Part shown: positions 55,294-64,000 of the stretch, piece after piece
Numbering within the stretch: position 1 is the stretch's first letter
Layout of the letters: every line of letters starts with the position of its first letter
NCBI RefSeq assembly: GCF_025151535.1
Contig: NZ_CP102288.1
Span: 1,183,501-1,247,500 of the forward strand
Origin: Segatella copri DSM 18205
Lineage (GTDB): Bacteria > Bacteroidota > Bacteroidia > Bacteroidales > Bacteroidaceae
DNA length: 64,000 nt
Reading direction: 5' to 3'
Position numbers and translations under genes: made by a program
Notes under the pieces: generated by a model
What the model saw: only the letters and a program-made list of their open reading frames with translations
Told to the model about the DNA's origin: nothing
Databases searched by the model: none

Positions 55294-56364
55294 TTAATGT
55301 TGTGCTTCAAAATCCTGCATGGCCTTGACGAGTGCCTGAACACCCTCCATGGTCTGTGCATTGTAGCAGCTGGCACGGAAACCACCCACTGAGCGGTGGC
55401 CCTTGATACCTACCATGCCACGCTCTGTAGCGAAGTCGAGGAATGGCTTCTCCAACTCCTTGTACTCATCGTTCATCACGAAGCAGATGTTCATCAATGA
55501 ACGTGAAGTCTCTTCCACTGTACCCTTGAAGAGTTTGTTGCGGTCGATTTCAGCATAAAGAACTTCAGCACGTTCGTGAGCACGCTTATCAGCTGCCTCA
55601 ACACCACCGTTAGCCTTCAACCAGCGGAGATTCTCCATCAAGGTATAGATAGGAACAACAGGAGGAGTATTGAACATACTGCCCTTCTCAACGTGAGTAC
55701 GATAATCGAGCATTGTAGGAAGCTCGCGAGGAGCCTTGCCAAGCATATCATCCTTAACGATGACAACGGTAACACCTGCCATAGAAAGATTCTTCTGAGC
55801 ACCTGCATAGATGGCAGTATACTTAGAAACATCTACTGGACGGCTCATGATATCTGAAGACATATCAGAAATCAATGGTACGTTTACATCTGGATCAACA
55901 CGGAGTTCAGTACCATATATAGTATTGTTGCTTGTCAAATGCAAGTAATCACAATCGGCTGGTACAGTGTCAGGAACCTGTGGATAGAAAGTGAAATTAG
56001 CGTCGGACGATGATGCGATCTCCACGACCTCACCAAAATGCTTCGCCTCTTTCATTGCCTTCTTAGCCCAAGTGCCAGAATTAATGTAGGCAGCCTTCTT
56101 GATGAGGAAGTTAGCTGGAATCTGCATAAACTGCAATGACGCACCACCACCAAGGAAGATTACGGAATAACCCTCAGGAATGTCAAGCAGCTCCTTGAAT
56201 AAGGAGACTGCCTCATCAACTACTGGCTGGAAATCCTTAGCACGGTGGCTGATTTCCATCAATGAAAGACCTGAACCATTAAAATCCAAAATCTGCTTTG
56301 CTGTGTTCTCAATCACTTCGCGTGGAAGCATTGATGGACCTGCATTAAAATTGTACTTCTTCAT
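55294..56364 (-). CDS. serC: Phosphoserine aminotransferase
   Basis: SerC makes phosphoserine from 3-phosphohydroxypyruvate. The 356-aa fold-I aminotransferase starts [15 protein letters not shown], has [12 protein letters not shown], the PLP lysine in YAGAQKNLS and [13 protein letters not shown] near the end, all typical. It leads a serC-serA-DUF1015 set. Confidence 0.96.
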   Translation of the reverse strand: MKKYNFNAGPSMLPREVIENTAKQILDFNGSGLSLMEISHRAKDFQPVVDEAVSLFKELLDIPEGYSVIFLGGGASLQFMQIPANFLIKKAAYINSGTWAKKAMKEAKHFGEVVEIASSSDANFTFYPQVPDTVPADCDYLHLTSNNTIYGTELRVDPDVNVPLISDMSSDIMSRPVDVSKYTAIYAGAQKNLSMAGVTVVIVKDDMLGKAPRELPTMLDYRTHVEKGSMFNTPPVVPIYTLMENLRWLKANGGVEAADKRAHERAEVLYAEIDRNKLFKGTVEETSRSLMNICFVMNDEYKELEKPFLDFATERGMVGIKGHRSVGGFRASCYNAQTMEGVQALVKAMQDFEAQH

Positions 56365-56476
56365 CTTTGTATAATTATTTAAGTTTTATACGATATAATC
56401 CTGTTAGCAGGAAAAATTAGTGCACAATACACCCATATAGGATACATAGTAAACCTTTGGATTGTATTTACGACTG

Positions 56477-56511
56477 CGAAATTACACTTTTTATTTGAAA
56501 CTACCAAACTT
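56477..56511 (-). promoter_or_regulatory. Promoter for serC
   Basis: Minus-strand TTTG (56511-56508) is followed after about 20 bases by TAATTTCG (56484-56477), one mismatch from the consensus. The leader is about 110 bases and includes a TCCTG-CTAA-CAGGA hairpin (56399-56413). Confidence 0.55.
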
Positions 56512-56650
56512 TTCTGCACATTTTTAGCGTTTTGCGCAGATTTCTTTCATTTTGTTAGTCATTTTAGTATAATAACTGCATATTTATGTCTATTTTTACA
56601 TTTATTATACATTAGCAAACAACAGAGAAAAGATAATAGCAGTTTGTCAA

Positions 56651-57970
56651 CTACCTTACCTCTTCCACTATCGTTTTGACGCCTTTTATCTTTTCGCCCT
56701 TTACATTATTCAGTACGCTGCGCAACTTCGTTCGGGAAATGGCAGCATAAGCATAACGGTCATTAACATCAATCTTACCGATTTCAGCCGACTGCAGCCC
56801 ACCCTTCTTACAAAGGAAGCCTAAGATGTCACCCTTGCTGATTTTATCCTTTTTGCCTTTACCTATATATATAGTAGCCATCTTAGGTTTGGCTGGCGCA
56901 GGAAGCAGATCAGCAACAGGCATCTCATAATTCTCAATCTCTGCATCCACATATTCCGGAATATGTTCTTCAGGACCTAACAGGAAGAAAGCCTTTCCCT
57001 GGGCTTCCCATCGTGCCGTACGTCCTACACGATGGATATAACCATCTTCGCTCTCCGGCATGTGATAATGGATGATATTATCTATATCTGGAATATCAAG
57101 TCCGCGCGAAGCCAGATCCGTACTCACCAGGATATTGGCACTACCGTTGCTGAAACGATAGAGAGAAGCCTCGCGTTCCTTCTGTTCCAATCCACCATGG
57201 AAGAAAGAGGTTGAAAATCCCTGCTCCACCAGATATTTATTGGTGCGCTCAACACTGTCGCGATAATTGAGGAAAACAATGGTACTCTGATCGCCTAAAC
57301 TGCGTAGCAAAAGTGACAGACTCTCCAGTTTATCCTTTACCGGACTATCCACCTTATATATATGTACACGGTCAGGAACCTGATCTTCATCCACACGGTA
57401 ATCTATCTTTTCTACCCTACCCATGTGTACGAAATGAGGAATCTCCTCCGCTTCGGTAGCAGAAAGCAGGAAATGTCGACGCAAGCCAGGCAATGACTTA
57501 ATCAGTCGGCTCATTTCGTCCTGGAAACCCATCTCCAGACACTTATCAAACTCATCAATAATCAGGTATTTGATGTGATATGGAGAAAGATTTCCCTTAT
57601 CCAGATGATCATTGAGACGGCCCGGAGTTCCAAATACAATCTGAGGACGAACCTGTTTCATCACGCGATGCTCATCCATCGTAGCACGACCACCATAGCA
57701 AGCCATCGCACGCAAACCGCTGCCCATATTCTTCAATACGTTAGCCGACTGCAAAGCGAGTTCCCGACCAGGAGTTACCACCACCGCCTGTGCCTCGTCA
57801 TCAGTAGCATCTATAAGTTGGGTAAGAGGCAAAAGATAAGCCAGTGTCTTGCCACTACCTGTTGGCGAAAGTACCACCACATCCTTGTTCCCGTGCAAGA
57901 TTGCCTGCATAGAATCCTGCTGCATATCATTGAGCTCAATGCCCAGTTTATCTAAAATTCTGTCTACCAT
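56651..57970 (-). CDS. DEAD/DEAH-box RNA helicase, DbpA-like
   Basis: From ATG 57970 the 439-aa protein has Walker A SPTGSGKT (about residues 36-43), the box as IIDEFDKCLEMGF (DEFD in place of DEAD), LLSATEAEE and HRVGRTARWE. The C-terminal about 75 residues match a DbpA RNA-binding domain (GKGKKDKISKGDILGFLCKK). It is probably involved in large-subunit rRNA folding as DbpA is. The longer start at 57994 is less likely. No operon partner. Confidence 0.88.
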   Translation of the reverse strand: MVDRILDKLGIELNDMQQDSMQAILHGNKDVVVLSPTGSGKTLAYLLPLTQLIDATDDEAQAVVVTPGRELALQSANVLKNMGSGLRAMACYGGRATMDEHRVMKQVRPQIVFGTPGRLNDHLDKGNLSPYHIKYLIIDEFDKCLEMGFQDEMSRLIKSLPGLRRHFLLSATEAEEIPHFVHMGRVEKIDYRVDEDQVPDRVHIYKVDSPVKDKLESLSLLLRSLGDQSTIVFLNYRDSVERTNKYLVEQGFSTSFFHGGLEQKEREASLYRFSNGSANILVSTDLASRGLDIPDIDNIIHYHMPESEDGYIHRVGRTARWEAQGKAFFLLGPEEHIPEYVDAEIENYEMPVADLLPAPAKPKMATIYIGKGKKDKISKGDILGFLCKKGGLQSAEIGKIDVNDRYAYAAISRTKLRSVLNNVKGEKIKGVKTIVEEVR

Positions 57971-58050
57971 AAATTTCCTAATAATCAATTTCAATAGAGA
58001 AGTATTCTTTTATTAAAGAGAAGTTTTCATAAATTTCTCATCATGAGGCT

Positions 58051-59277
58051 TTATTTCTTTTTCTGATTGAGCAGTTTATCTATCTCATCAAACTCCTTAC
58101 CCATGTTCAGGTTCAGATAGATGGTATATAGCGGCAAAGCCCACTGGTCCTGCATATCAGGCGCCATCGTTCTGTACTTCTGCAGATAAGGCATTGCACT
58201 CTTGTAAAGTCCGTCTATCACCTGATGAGTTTTGCGGGATTGCAGTGAATTCTTATCCATTTCAACCGCCTGATTGAAATAAGCCAAACCTATATTATAA
58301 TAAGCACCAGCCAAAGATTCGTTCACGGCAAGTGCCTTTTTGCTCACTTCGATGCATTGTTTGAAATCACCCATATTCAGGAGAATGGTTCCCTTGGTAA
58401 AGAGATAGATATCATTGTCGGGAGCTATCGCCAGCGCCTTATCTGCTACGGCGAGTGCAGAATCGAGTTGGTTTTCCTGCGAATAATACTCTACCAGACG
58501 CGGGAAAAAGAACGGGAATTTCGGATCTCGTTCAAAACCTTCCTTCAAGGTCGAGAGATAGCGCGCAGTATCCTTCTCCAGTATGTAAGTCTCAGCCAGA
58601 TACTGTAACATATAGTTATAATGAGCCGTATCTTTCAGCGCCTCATAAGAATGATGAAGCGTAGCTTTGGTATCTTGCATCTTATATCCGGCATAAACAG
58701 CCCAATAAGCTGCCGAAGAAAGATATTTGTCTTTCTGGGCATACTTATAAGATTGGAACATCGGTGCAGTACTGCACTCTATGTACTGGTCAAAGAACTG
58801 ATAAGCCTCCTTGTATTTCTGCTTCCTGATAAACCAGGTTCCTCCGTTATAGAGGTTCGGACGTATCTTGTTCAAATATTCAGAATGAGACTTGCGGAAA
58901 TCAAACTCACATTTTCCTTTCTTGTTAGGAATCATCTCAACGGAATCAAGTCCTTGGGCTATAACGAAGAGCTGTCGGGTTGCATTGAAGAGTTGGGCTG
59001 TATCATACGCCTGTTTGAGGTAGAGTTTCTCATTACCCTGTTCATACTGCTTCTTCACAGCATCGAAGAGAATATTCCAAATTTTCTTGTTATTCCGGTT
59101 GGCAGAATCCGTCAGGAGTTTGCGCATACTGGATTCGGCCTTCGCCAAATCCTTGCCAGCCTTTACCAGATCTTTGGCTGCAGAAATCTCCTTCTTCTGT
59201 GCCTGCAACCCTAATGGCTCCAACAGAAGAAAAACTATCTGTAAAAACCATAAGTTTCTGAATATCTGCATTTTCAT
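58051..59277 (-). CDS. TPR-repeat periplasmic protein
   Basis: The 408-aa protein has an N-terminal signal segment (about residues 5-26, ending GLQAQ). The mature part consists of tetratricopeptide-like helices, especially at about 250-340 (NQLDSALAVADKALAIAPDN, GDFKQCIEVSKKALAVNESL). It may scaffold an envelope complex. No other domain is evident. It lies 23 bases downstream of the DUF6057-like membrane protein gene, so the two form an operon. Confidence 0.8.
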   Translation of the reverse strand: MKMQIFRNLWFLQIVFLLLEPLGLQAQKKEISAAKDLVKAGKDLAKAESSMRKLLTDSANRNNKKIWNILFDAVKKQYEQGNEKLYLKQAYDTAQLFNATRQLFVIAQGLDSVEMIPNKKGKCEFDFRKSHSEYLNKIRPNLYNGGTWFIRKQKYKEAYQFFDQYIECSTAPMFQSYKYAQKDKYLSSAAYWAVYAGYKMQDTKATLHHSYEALKDTAHYNYMLQYLAETYILEKDTARYLSTLKEGFERDPKFPFFFPRLVEYYSQENQLDSALAVADKALAIAPDNDIYLFTKGTILLNMGDFKQCIEVSKKALAVNESLAGAYYNIGLAYFNQAVEMDKNSLQSRKTHQVIDGLYKSAMPYLQKYRTMAPDMQDQWALPLYTIYLNLNMGKEFDEIDKLLNQKKK

Positions 59278-59300
59278 ATTAATCTCCTAAATTAAAACTT

Positions 59301-60410
59301 TCATTTGTTTCCATACTCATAATAATACCAGTAGGTATTTCCATAAGTATCCCGAAGAGCATTCTGCTTTTCTGTCTCATTAGCATATTTGTGATCCATC
59401 TGCTGGAAATCCTCAAAGTCTGTATCCATCACATTATCGTGATAAACGATACTTGGATTACTGCGGCGATGCGTATAAAGAACCAACGCTTCCTTATAAT
59501 GAACAGGCAGTTTGCCCGAAGTTACTTTATAATGTTTCTGCACCTCTGCTACGAACTTGTCTAGTTGCTTGTACAGCAAGAGTGCACAAAGCTGATAGTC
59601 AACAGGCAGACGATACTTGAGATGATGTTTAACCATCCATGCCGAAGGTTTCTGCATCCATTTTGGCGCCTTCCACATCATAGCCTTCACGGTTACGCTA
59701 TCCGGCATCATCGCCTTACTTCCACCTACCAGCGGATAAGTAAAGAGACGGCTGCCCAGCTCGCCTGTTTCGTTGAGACAGGCTATACGGAGCATTGTCA
59801 GCGAAGAATCTGTTTTCAGAGATTTTTCACCTACTTCCAAAGCTTTTTCATACTGTTTTTCTTTCATCAGATGTTCCATGCGCATACGTTCATGAAACAG
59901 CCGATCATTGCTAGCAACAAAGTTGACAAGCAATATCATCACCAGCATCTGGAGCAGATTCACCCACATATAGCGGGAGAACCAGCCGTTGCTGTGAGGC
60001 TCTGTTTCTATCGGCTCCAACTGGCGGGCTATCCATATCAATCCGCCCCATAGAATCAGACAGAGTGGCAAAATAATCCACCACGCCCCCAGCGAATGAT
60101 AACGGTCGATATCAACGGGGATATCGGTAATCATCGTCAGGATGAGGAACGAAGGGAAATAAGTAAGCCCGTGGAAACGGCGTTTCACACGGGTTACCGC
60201 GTACACTCCCACTTGCAGCAGATAGAGTACGAGCGTGATAAGCAGTGGAGCCAGCGTGTAACTGTAGTTGGTCAAACCGCCTGAGAAAACATGCTGAGCC
60301 ACTGCCAGTACGTCTGCCTGGTAAAATGCCAGGTAGACGTAGGTAAATGGGATAAAGATGATAGCACAGGCGATTTGCATCTTCGCAGTACTACTCCTTT
60401 TATTTTTCAT
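59301..60410 (-). CDS. Membrane protein with periplasmic C-terminal half (DUF6057-like)
   Basis: The 369-aa protein has four to five hydrophobic helices in its first half (about residues 10-160) and a soluble, possibly TPR-like second half (about 170-369, EKQYEKALEVGEKSLKTDSS). I note a resemblance to DUF6057 from memory only. It lies between glgB (11 bases) and the TPR protein (23 bases), so the three could be one transcript, but no link to glycogen is evident. Confidence 0.6.
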   Translation of the reverse strand: MKNKRSSTAKMQIACAIIFIPFTYVYLAFYQADVLAVAQHVFSGGLTNYSYTLAPLLITLVLYLLQVGVYAVTRVKRRFHGLTYFPSFLILTMITDIPVDIDRYHSLGAWWIILPLCLILWGGLIWIARQLEPIETEPHSNGWFSRYMWVNLLQMLVMILLVNFVASNDRLFHERMRMEHLMKEKQYEKALEVGEKSLKTDSSLTMLRIACLNETGELGSRLFTYPLVGGSKAMMPDSVTVKAMMWKAPKWMQKPSAWMVKHHLKYRLPVDYQLCALLLYKQLDKFVAEVQKHYKVTSGKLPVHYKEALVLYTHRRSNPSIVYHDNVMDTDFEDFQQMDHKYANETEKQNALRDTYGNTYWYYYEYGNK

Positions 60411-60421
60411 AAATCAATCTA

Positions 60422-62521
60422 TTAATTTTTCTTCAGCACCAAAGCTGTACGAGCTGGCAGATAAAGTTTCAGCCACTCCTTACGGTCTTTCACATAAAGT
60501 GGATCGTAATTAGTCAGATGCGTCATCGTGTCATCATTCAAGCCGTTACCGCCGAAATCCTTGCTGTCAGAATCAAGCACTACGCTGTAGGAACCGGTTG
60601 GAACCAGGAATCCATAGTCGGTGAAAGAGCGGGTTGGCGAGAAGTTAAACACGAAGAGCAGATCGCCACGCATAAAGGCGAGAACCTGATCGCCATCATT
60701 ATGCCAGATTTCTACAACTGGTGTCTTGTTAAAATTCTTGTCGCTTGTAATCGTCTTGAGCATTTCTCGGTCGAAATCTCCAAGATAGTGGTAGCAGAGT
60801 TCATGATTATCTACCAGATTCCACTGCCTGCGGGCATATTTATAGCTCCAGCCATTACCCTCGCGAGGGAAATCAATCCACTCTGGGTGACCGAACTCAT
60901 TACCCATGAAGTTGAGATAACCGCCATTGATTGTAGAGGCGGTAACCAGACGGATCATCTTATGCAGAGCAATACCACGATGAACCATTTCGTTTTCATC
61001 GCCCTTCTTGAAATGCCAGTACATATCGGCATCAATCAGACGGAAGATGATGGTTTTATCGCCCACCAATGCCTGGTCATGACTCTCACAATAAGAGATG
61101 GTTTTCTCATCCGAACGGCGGTTCTTTACCTCCCAGAAGATGCTGGATGGTTTCCAGTCTTCATCCTTCTGTTCCTTGATGGTCTTGATCCAATAATCTG
61201 GAATATTCATCGCCATGCGATAATCGAAACCATAACCGCCATCCTCAAACTTGGCAGCCAGGCCCGGCATTCCGCTCACCTCTTCGGCAATCGTAATGGC
61301 ATGCTTGTTAACCTCGTGAATCAGACAGTTGGCAAGGGTAAGATAGCAGATGGCATTATCATCCTCATGACCATTGAAATAATCGCCGTAGTTGCAGAAT
61401 GCCTCACCCAAACCATGACTGTAATAGAGCATGGATGTTACACCATCAAAACGGAATCCGTCGAAATGGAACTCATTAAGCCAGTACTTGCAGTTGCTCA
61501 GCAGGAAGTGGATGACTTCATCCTTTCCATAGTCGAAGCAGAGACTGTCCCAAGCCGGATGCTCATGACGGTCGCCAGGATAGAAATACTGGTTAGGATC
61601 GCCAGCGAGATTACCCAGTCCTTCCACCTCGTTCTTTACGGCATGAGAGTGAACGATGTCCATGATGACGGCAATACCATTCTGGTGAGCTGTATCAATG
61701 AGATCCTTCAACTCTTCAGGAGTTCCGAAGCGGCTACTTGCAGCAAAGAAACTGCTTACATGATAGCCGAAGGAGCCATAATACGGATGCTCCTGGATAG
61801 CCATAATCTGAATGCAGTTGTAACCATCCTTGATGATACGTGGCAACACATTCTCCTTAAATTCTATGTAAGTGCCAACCTTCTCAGCATCCTGTGCCAT
61901 ACCGATATGGCATTCATAGATGAGCAGAGGTGCCACATTTGGTCTGAAGGTTTTCTTCTTCCATTTATATGGTTCCGGATTCCAAACCTGAGCAGAGAAA
62001 ATCTTGGTCTGGTCGTCCTGTACTACGCGCTGTGCCCATGCTGGAATACGCTCGCCTTCACCACCTTCCCAATGAACTTTCATCTTGAAGAGATCGCCAT
62101 GTTTCATCGCTTTCTCCGGAAGTTTGAGTTCCCAGTTGCCGGTATTCTTTACTCTTTTAGCACGATACTTTTCGGTTTCCTGCCAGTTGTTGAAGTCACC
62201 TATCAGATAGATGTCTGTAGCATTAGGTGCCCACTCACGGAACACCCATCCACGGGTAGTCTTATGCAGTCCGAAATACTCGTATCCATTGGCAAAATCG
62301 CTCAATGTCTGTTTGCCGTTATTAGTCAGCTGACCGAGTTTCCAGAGTGCATGGTCGTGTCGACCCTTGATGGCATTCTCATAGTCTGCCAGATATGGGT
62401 CGTTCTTCACGAGTCCGATATGCTTTACCACAGCCTTCGCTGCCTTTTTTGCAACTGGTTTCTTTGCAGTTGCCTTTTTAGTTGCAGCCTTCTGGGCTGC
62501 AGTTTTCTTTTCTGTTGCCAT
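60422..62521 (-). CDS. glgB: 1,4-alpha-glucan branching enzyme with histone H1-like N-terminal tail
   Basis: GlgB adds alpha-1,6 branches to glycogen. The 699-aa GH13 enzyme has a CBM48-like region (about 60-170), the catalytic Asp in GFRFDGVTSMLY, the general acid Glu in IAEEVSGMPG and the SHDQ transition-state Asp. It is of the eukaryote-like branching enzyme type common in Bacteroidota. A tail of about 34 residues rich in Lys and Ala (KKTAAQKAATKKATAKKP) precedes the catalytic part, as in histone H1-like proteins. No other glycogen genes are in view. Confidence 0.93.
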   Translation of the reverse strand: MATEKKTAAQKAATKKATAKKPVAKKAAKAVVKHIGLVKNDPYLADYENAIKGRHDHALWKLGQLTNNGKQTLSDFANGYEYFGLHKTTRGWVFREWAPNATDIYLIGDFNNWQETEKYRAKRVKNTGNWELKLPEKAMKHGDLFKMKVHWEGGEGERIPAWAQRVVQDDQTKIFSAQVWNPEPYKWKKKTFRPNVAPLLIYECHIGMAQDAEKVGTYIEFKENVLPRIIKDGYNCIQIMAIQEHPYYGSFGYHVSSFFAASSRFGTPEELKDLIDTAHQNGIAVIMDIVHSHAVKNEVEGLGNLAGDPNQYFYPGDRHEHPAWDSLCFDYGKDEVIHFLLSNCKYWLNEFHFDGFRFDGVTSMLYYSHGLGEAFCNYGDYFNGHEDDNAICYLTLANCLIHEVNKHAITIAEEVSGMPGLAAKFEDGGYGFDYRMAMNIPDYWIKTIKEQKDEDWKPSSIFWEVKNRRSDEKTISYCESHDQALVGDKTIIFRLIDADMYWHFKKGDENEMVHRGIALHKMIRLVTASTINGGYLNFMGNEFGHPEWIDFPREGNGWSYKYARRQWNLVDNHELCYHYLGDFDREMLKTITSDKNFNKTPVVEIWHNDGDQVLAFMRGDLLFVFNFSPTRSFTDYGFLVPTGSYSVVLDSDSKDFGGNGLNDDTMTHLTNYDPLYVKDRKEWLKLYLPARTALVLKKN

Positions 62522-62586
62522 ATATCATGATTTTAGATGATTACTCTATATTATTCTTCTTTAATTTTATCTTGAAGATTTCTTCT

Positions 62587-63030
62587 TTAATTCTTAATCT
62601 TGAAGATAGCCTTGTGGATATCACCACTACCGATGCATGGCTGATGACCATCTTGTGGCCAGAAGATAGCAAACTGACCTGGCTTGCAGGTAACGAGCGT
62701 CTGCGCTTTCACACCAGGATACTTGGTTACATCCTTAGCCTCGTTATATTCCACTTCAGGAAGATCAGCAAGAGGAGTATAGCCATAAGTCTCCTCGTTG
62801 TCAAGAGGAATCTGAATATCAATCATCTTGCGATGTGTTTCAAGAACAGCATCTTCCTCGCTTTTTCCGTGAGCTGTCGTTATATTAACAAAGAGGTTAC
62901 TCTCCTTGATAAAATGCTTACCGTCCTCCAATTTAGAGAGGTCATTATCTTTGATAAACTTCACTACATCAGCGAAGAGCGGATTGAGAGAAACATATTT
63001 CTCCAGATTGTCTAAAGTATCTACTACCAT
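62587..63030 (-). CDS. YhcH/YjgK/YiaL family protein (DUF386)
   Basis: The 147-aa cupin-like protein has the family motif KMIDIQIPLDNEETYGYTP (about residues 68-86) and the metal-binding FAIFWPQDGHQPCIG. Members act in sialic acid, gulonate or arabinose metabolism or in biofilm control. No sugar genes adjoin it except glgB 65 bases downstream. The precise activity is not evident. Confidence 0.85.
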   Translation of the reverse strand: MVVDTLDNLEKYVSLNPLFADVVKFIKDNDLSKLEDGKHFIKESNLFVNITTAHGKSEEDAVLETHRKMIDIQIPLDNEETYGYTPLADLPEVEYNEAKDVTKYPGVKAQTLVTCKPGQFAIFWPQDGHQPCIGSGDIHKAIFKIKN

Positions 63031-63034
63031 AATT

Positions 63035-63117
63035 CTAGTTTAAGCTTTGAGATTTGAACATTTACTTTTAACTTTGAGATTTGAAAACAGAACATTGAAC
63101 ATTCAATATTCAACATT
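63035..63117. repeat. AT-rich short repeat cluster
   Basis: Units such as CTTTGAGATTTGAA (twice) and AACATTGAACATTCAATATTC with internal symmetry fill the gap before the YhcH-like gene start. They resemble the TTAA/TTTATAG repeats elsewhere in the window. Confidence 0.55.
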
Positions 63118-63209
63118 ATAATATGTTCTTTTTCTCATTATTTAAAATATTAAGGTTCTCTATCTCGTTATTTATAATTTCTTTGTATTTTTCTAATTTT
63201 CTGAAGAGA

Positions 63210-64000
63210 TTAGTCTTCAAATCGTTTGCCGTTTTCGTAGGCTCCCTTGGCTGTAACCTGTCCGTTGCGGTCTTTTTCTACAAATCTTCCGTCACGCACA
63301 TCGTTACGATAGGTTCCTTCGAAACGCTTACCGTTTTTATCTTCTTCTATGCAAGGTCCCTGGCGCTTGCCTTTGTGATAGGCACCCTTGAATCTTCTGC
63401 CATCAGCATAATGAATCACGACATTACCATCAACTAGACCATTCTTGAACTCACCTTCAAACACGTCACCGTTCTTCTTGGTCAGTTTGCCCCTGCCGTG
63501 CTGCAGATCATCCTTCCAGTCGCCTACATAGATATCGCCATTCTTCCAGATGAAGGTACCCTGACCGGTACGCAGGCCATCCTTAAACTGTCCGTTATAC
63601 TTGGCGCCCTTTGCAGAGCGGAAGATGCCTATACCCGTGCGTTCTCCCTGCACATAATCGCCTTCATAAATGTCGCCATTATGAAATTTATAGATACCCT
63701 TTCCGTCCTGGATATCATCCTTCCAGTCGCCGATATACACATCGCCATCAGCATATTTGAAAGTTCCTTTTCCTGAGCGCTGGTTGTCTAGCCACTGACC
63801 GTCATAAGTAGTTCCGTCTCCCCAGTTGAAGAAGCCGTTTCCATTCTTCATATCGTTCATCCACTGGCCTTTATACTGTGCGCCATTGGCATAAGTATAA
63901 ACGCCACGTCCCTGACGCTTGTCCTTATACCAGTCGCCGTCATATTTATCACCATTATAATAGAACATGACGCCATGACCATGCTGGTAATCGCGGAACC
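63210..64000 (-). CDS. MORN-repeat protein, 5' end outside the window
   Basis: The frame is open through the right edge (it reads ...RDYQHGHGVMFYYNG before the ATG at 63968), so the protein is longer than the 252 aa visible from that ATG. It consists of about ten tandem MORN repeats (about 23 aa each, YxGxWxxGxxxGxG pattern). MORN repeats often bind lipids or form elongated scaffolds. It is followed by no gene on the same strand for 180 bases. Confidence 0.85.
   Translation of the reverse strand, partial: FRDYQHGHGVMFYYNGDKYDGDWYKDKRQGRGVYTYANGAQYKGQWMNDMKNGNGFFNWGDGTTYDGQWLDNQRSGKGTFKYADGDVYIGDWKDDIQDGKGIYKFHNGDIYEGDYVQGERTGIGIFRSAKGAKYNGQFKDGLRTGQGTFIWKNGDIYVGDWKDDLQHGRGKLTKKNGDVFEGEFKNGLVDGNVVIHYADGRRFKGAYHKGKRQGPCIEEDKNGKRFEGTYRNDVRDGRFVEKDRNGQVTAKGAYENGKRFED

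Noticed and set aside
60518-62530. 670-aa plus-strand frame opposite glgB
   Set aside because: It is the complement of a well-supported gene and shows no protein family features.

Overview
The window is chromosomal DNA from a Bacteroidota, most like Prevotella/Segatella. Many genes have Bacteroidota-type promoters (a TTTG-like -33 box, about 19-20 bases, then TAnnTTTG). The gene set fits too: omega-like RpoZ, DUF4295 next to bL28/bL33, a sodium-pumping decarboxylase, GGGtGRT protein, AspT-type transporter, BamD, MetH without a reactivation domain, and smalltalk/VirE cassettes. I recognised no rRNA, tRNA or CRISPR array. The species assignment is inference.

Layout. 1-5.4 kb: end of a LysM protein, then radA-queC-tlpA on the minus strand and pgk on the plus strand. 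5.7-10.4 kb: AspT-like transporter and three subunits of a sodium-translocating (probably methylmalonyl-CoA) decarboxylase, the gamma subunit fused to a lamin-tail-like domain. 10.5-13.8 kb: lipoprotein, rfbC, an HU-CCDC81/SPOR-like protein probably read from a leaderless GTG, and a zinc-ribbon/FHA protein. 14-20.4 kb: late histidine genes hisH-hisA-hisF-hisIE, ftsE, aspartate kinase and lysA. 20.4-25 kb: two glycosyltransferase-type genes and hrpB.

25.0-35.5 kb is an accessory island between hrpB and the ribosomal protein operon. Its left part is a leftward operon (small leader-hairpin gene, 823-aa VirE/DUF3987 protein, DUF5675 protein). Its right edge is a rightward smalltalk-HU module. Between them lie poorly known cargo genes (DNA-binding-like, secreted, SHOCT, VanZ-like, Rpn-type PD-(D/E)XK nuclease), a beheaded YgjP-type metallopeptidase, and an Abi (AbiF/AbiD, HEPN) gene with a large internal deletion behind a structured RNA. 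A second RNA of the same apparent design stands alone at 30.03 kb. Short inverted and direct repeats, some resembling the VirE gene end and the smalltalk promoter, suggest repeated module insertion and decay. This is the most novel part of the window.

35.6-43.7 kb: DUF4295-bL33-bL28, pncC, tsaD, map, a HAD phosphatase, metH-smpB and a DUF4375-like protein. 43.8-45.7 kb: an IscU-like scaffold paired with GGGtGRT protein. 45.8-52 kb: flippase, rpsP, DUF4293, omega-like, bamD and uvrB. 52-57 kb: an intergenic palindrome array, YigZ-like, DUF1015, serA, serC. 57-64 kb: a DbpA-like helicase, a TPR protein, a membrane protein, a branching enzyme with a histone-H1-like tail, a YhcH-like protein and a MORN-repeat protein cut by the window edge.

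Most housekeeping genes show no sign of transfer. Interspersed GCCCTGAAAGGGC-type repeats (after hisIE, inside the island) and TTAA-rich intergenic repeats account for several stretches that would otherwise look like short genes.
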